NCBI GenBank assembly: GCA_012523605.1
Contig: JAAYTY010000173.1
Span: 1 to 7,052, forward strand
From: Candidatus Fermentibacterota bacterium
GTDB lineage: Bacteria; Fermentibacterota; Fermentibacteria; Fermentibacterales; Fermentibacteraceae
DNA length: 7,052 bases
Direction: 5' to 3'
Positions 4,954-7,052 of the stretch are shown one piece after another (within the stretch, counting starts at the first letter, position 1; the number at the start of each line of letters is the position of its first letter). Under the pieces are notes generated by a model that made no database searches, had not been told where the DNA came from, and saw only the letters and a program-made list of their open reading frames with translations. A program made the translations under genes and the position numbers.

Positions 4954-6657
4954 CTAGAACAGCAGAGTGGCGGAAATGCGCCACTGATCTATGTAGCCGA
5001 GACCCATGCCCATCAGGTCAACCTGGAGGTTCTCGGTGGCCGCGAAGCCCAGCCCGTAGCTGAAGGGGATCTCGGTGCGGCTGTCCTCCGAGGAGACCAG
5101 GGTTCCATCGTAGGTTATCCAGGGGCTGTCTACGTACTCGTCGATCGTGCCGTCTCCATACACGACCTCGGTGACCGCGGGTGACGCGTCGAGGAGCGTG
5201 TTCGTCGTCGTCTCCTCCTCCCACACGAACGCGGGATCGGCTCCAAGGCGGGCGACGAGCCTGTGGATCACCGGGAGCTCGAGACCGACGGGGAGGCTTA
5301 TCCTGGTGGTGCTGGAGGTGACCTTCTCCTCCTCGGTCTGGGACCAGGAGGTGGTGGCCGTGTAGTCGTCGGGGTCGGCGTACTCGGTGTCGCCGTCGTC
5401 GAAGGTCATGTTGCCCGTGTAGGCCAGTTCCATCGTGTTCGTCTCGGTCGAGGTCTGCGAGTCGTAGAACGCACCGAGGCTCACGATCAGGCCGTCCGCG
5501 AGGCTGGCAGTCACCTTCGCGCCGCCACGGACGTGCGTTTCATCCATGACCGTCGAAAGGTCTCCCGAACCGTCAATGGCGATGGAGGTGGTCTCCAGCA
5601 GGGAGCCCTGTGTGAGCTGATACAGTGAGTCCAGCTCCGAGGAGAAGGTGTTCGTGGTCCCGTCCACGCTGCTGGTGTAGTACCCACCCCCGAGCTCCAG
5701 GAGCCAGTTGTCGGCGAGAGTGTAGTCGAGGCCGGCTCCGCCGCCGAAAGCGCTTCCCGACAGATCCACGGAGTAGTCCTCCGAGCGCTGCCAGCTCAGG
5801 AGGTCGTACACGCCGGGCTGGCCCGGCGCGCCGTCCTCCTGGCCTTCCTCCGAGAGGGTGTGTGTCTGTTCGCCGGAGACGCTCTGGAACATGAACATGC
5901 CTCGGCCGATCATGTAATCGCCCATGGCGCCCGAGCCGGACAGCATGGCGACTATCACCGAGGCGTCGCCTGCGTTCTCGCCCTCCGAGGAGAGGTCCAT
6001 CGCGTAGGTGGGCGTTCCTGTGACCAGGTTGGTGTCAGAGACTGACATCGAGTAGTTCATCGAGGAAGGCATCTCGGACACGCTGTTCTTGACGAGCGCG
6101 GCGCCCAGGCCGATCGAGAGCGAACGGGCGCCGGGCGCCCAGCCCGCGAACACTCCTGCGGAGGTCTGAGTCGAGTCCTCCCAGCCGCTCGCCGAGTGAT
6201 GCTCGGTGTGGCGGGTGTCGAATGCGCCGTCACCGTCCTCGTCGACGAACTCGGACCAGGAGGCCTCGACCTGCCCCTCGCCGCTGGCGAGAACTCCGCC
6301 GGGGCCTGTCAGCTCTATCTCCTCGAAGATCCTGCGATCGAAGAAGTCCGTGATCGCGCCGAGCCCGACCTCGGAACCGGGCAGGAGCGCACTGCCCCCG
6401 ATAAGGAAGCCGCCTTCGCCGTCGCCCTCCTCGTCCAGGGCTGTGTCATCCCCGGTCGAGAGGTTGGCGAGGCCCGTATAGAGCCTGTAGCCCTCGACCT
6501 CCACGAGCCTGTCGGGAAGCGGCTGCATGTGAAGCAGCCCGCCGGCCCAGAGATCCAGGTCGTCGTAGATCAGCCCGGAGGTGGACATCCACCTGAAGGT
6601 CTCGGGCTGGGAGAAGGCCACAGCCGCAAGGATCAGCACCGCAACCAGCGTTCTCAT
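4954..6657 (-). CDS. Outer-membrane beta-barrel-like protein
   Basis: The 567-residue product starts at an ATG with a very strong GGAGG (6669-6665) seven bases upstream. A signal peptide is clear (MRTLVAVLILAAVAFS, likely cut before QPETF). The mature protein is rich in alternating polar/hydrophobic strands with Gly, Ser, Thr and aromatic residues, such as LLELGGGYYTS and SYGLGFAATENLQVDLMGMG. It ends in WRISATLLF, whose terminal Phe is typical of barrels inserted by the BAM machinery. The N-terminal section DDLDLWAGG ... GYRLYTGLANLSTGDD ... FLIGGSALL (about 32-91) looks like a conserved family signature. Acidic loops DEEGDGEGG (75-83) and DEDGDGAFDT (139-148) may bind calcium. I cannot name a family or a substrate; it could be a porin-like channel, a secretion partner or an adhesin. 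It follows the tail-bearing gene by 28 nt and precedes the lipoprotein by 14 nt. Confidence 0.8.
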   Translation of the reverse strand: MRTLVAVLILAAVAFSQPETFRWMSTSGLIYDDLDLWAGGLLHMQPLPDRLVEVEGYRLYTGLANLSTGDDTALDEEGDGEGGFLIGGSALLPGSEVGLGAITDFFDRRIFEEIELTGPGGVLASGEGQVEASWSEFVDEDGDGAFDTRHTEHHSASGWEDSTQTSAGVFAGWAPGARSLSIGLGAALVKNSVSEMPSSMNYSMSVSDTNLVTGTPTYAMDLSSEGENAGDASVIVAMLSGSGAMGDYMIGRGMFMFQSVSGEQTHTLSEEGQEDGAPGQPGVYDLLSWQRSEDYSVDLSGSAFGGGAGLDYTLADNWLLELGGGYYTSSVDGTTNTFSSELDSLYQLTQGSLLETTSIAIDGSGDLSTVMDETHVRGGAKVTASLADGLIVSLGAFYDSQTSTETNTMELAYTGNMTFDDGDTEYADPDDYTATTSWSQTEEEKVTSSTTRISLPVGLELPVIHRLVARLGADPAFVWEEETTTNTLLDASPAVTEVVYGDGTIDEYVDSPWITYDGTLVSSEDSRTEIPFSYGLGFAATENLQVDLMGMGLGYIDQWRISATLLF

Positions 6658-6664
6658 AGCACCC

Positions 6665-6669
6665 CCTCC
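6665..6669 (-). promoter_or_regulatory. Strong ribosome binding site of the barrel gene
   Basis: GGAGG sits in a longer GGGAGGGGG run (6670-6662), seven bases before the ATG at 6657. It is close to the ideal anti-16S complement and suggests high translation of the outer-membrane protein. Confidence 0.7.
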
Positions 6670-6674
6670 CAGGC

Positions 6675-6687
6675 AGCCGCCGCGGCT
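6675..6687 (-). other. Small hairpin between the tail-gene stop and the barrel gene
   Basis: On the minus strand AGCCG (6687-6683) pairs with CGGCT (6679-6675) around CGG. It overlaps the TAG stop of the upstream gene and ends 4 nt before the purine run of the ribosome binding site. It is short and may be chance in GC-rich DNA, or it could act as a processing or partial attenuation point in the 28-nt gap. Confidence 0.25.
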
Positions 6688-7052
6688 ACCTGATTATCGC
6701 GAACTTCAGGAGTCTCGATTCGCCGCCCAGGCGCACGATAGCGATGTAGGCGCCGGAGGACACGGGCTCGCCCGACGAGTCGAGGCCGTTCCAGCAGGTG
6801 GCCTCGCCCGGCAGAGGAGCCCTGTAGGCGCCGGCCGGCAGTCCGCTCCTGACGTCCTCCCATACGGGGACCCCCCCGATGGTGAACACCCTTATCTCGA
6901 CGTCGGATGCGGCGTCGAGGTCGAATCCGAACCAAACCTCCCCCGATGAGGGGCTTGGATATGCGCTCGGCCCTGCTCCTGCGGGCGTCATGTCGACATA
7001 GACTGTCACTTCGACGCCATCCTCGTCCAGCGTCCCCGAAACAGGGATGACT
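6686..7052 (-). CDS. C-terminus of a secreted protein with FlgD-like/T9SS sorting tail (5' partial)
   Basis: The frame is open from the right edge (first complete codon at 7051) to the TAG at 6688-6686, giving 121 visible residues; the bulk of the protein is outside the window. Residues 1-21 look like the end of a preceding beta domain. Residues of about 30-121 form a FlgD Ig-like / type IX secretion tail: YPSPSSGEVWFGFDL, VEIRVFTIGGVPVW, GLPAGAY, CWNGLDSSGEPVSSGAYIAI, and a final LLKFAIIR. This matches the general pattern 'PnP....f.l......i.iyd..G..v......aG.....WdG.D..G..v.SGvYi.rl......K...'. Such tails direct export across the outer membrane and attachment at the surface; the function of the rest cannot be judged. 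It is the most upstream visible gene of the minus-strand operon, whose promoter must lie beyond 7052. Confidence 0.82.
   Translation of the reverse strand, partial: VIPVSGTLDEDGVEVTVYVDMTPAGAGPSAYPSPSSGEVWFGFDLDAASDVEIRVFTIGGVPVWEDVRSGLPAGAYRAPLPGEATCWNGLDSSGEPVSSGAYIAIVRLGGESRLLKFAIIR

Overview
The window is GC-rich and gene-dense. Two features point to a Gram-negative member of the Fibrobacterota-Chlorobiota-Bacteroidota (FCB) superphylum, probably one of its uncultured lineages: C-terminal sorting tails of the type IX secretion (T9SS) kind, and a two-membrane cell envelope (signal peptides, a lipoprotein, an outer-membrane-type barrel). Placing it nearer than that (Fermentibacteria, Eisenbacteria or Latescibacterota-like) is only a guess from general appearance.

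Layout: a plus-strand gene enters from the left edge and ends at 914. It is the C-terminal part of a secreted, thioredoxin-fold, Omp28-like protein with a T9SS-type tail. It is followed by a strong GC stem-loop (933-962), then about 250 bases without a convincing gene but with several inverted repeats. From there to the right edge everything is on the minus strand, in one tightly packed series read right to left: (1) the C-terminus of a large secreted protein with a FlgD-like/T9SS tail (6686-7052, running off the edge); (2) a 567-residue outer-membrane beta-barrel-like protein; (3) a 407-residue putative lipoprotein built of three Big_5-like units, each closing with a calcium-loop-like motif; (4) a 176-residue multi-pass membrane protein of unknown function; (5) dtd, D-aminoacyl-tRNA deacylase; (6) maf, a house-cleaning nucleotide pyrophosphatase; (7) a small divergent radical SAM protein with a SPASM/twitch-like cysteine tail. 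Gaps between the first four are 28, 14 and 18 nt. The last four overlap by 26, 8 and 7 nt, so one transcription unit with translational coupling is likely. Three of its genes appear to start with GTG, each behind a purine-rich ribosome binding site. A perfect 12-bp stem-loop (one G-U pair) lies 9 nt after the last stop codon.

Functionally the series has two halves: an upstream envelope half (tail-bearing exported protein, barrel, surface lipoprotein) and a downstream cytoplasmic quality-control half (Dtd clears D-amino acids from tRNA, Maf clears non-canonical nucleotides) ending in the radical SAM enzyme. I see no obvious mobile element, CRISPR array, tRNA or rRNA, and no clearly new defence or metabolic system. 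The most distinctive items are the radical SAM protein with altered motifs, the three-unit lipoprotein next to the barrel, and the structured spacer between the convergent units.
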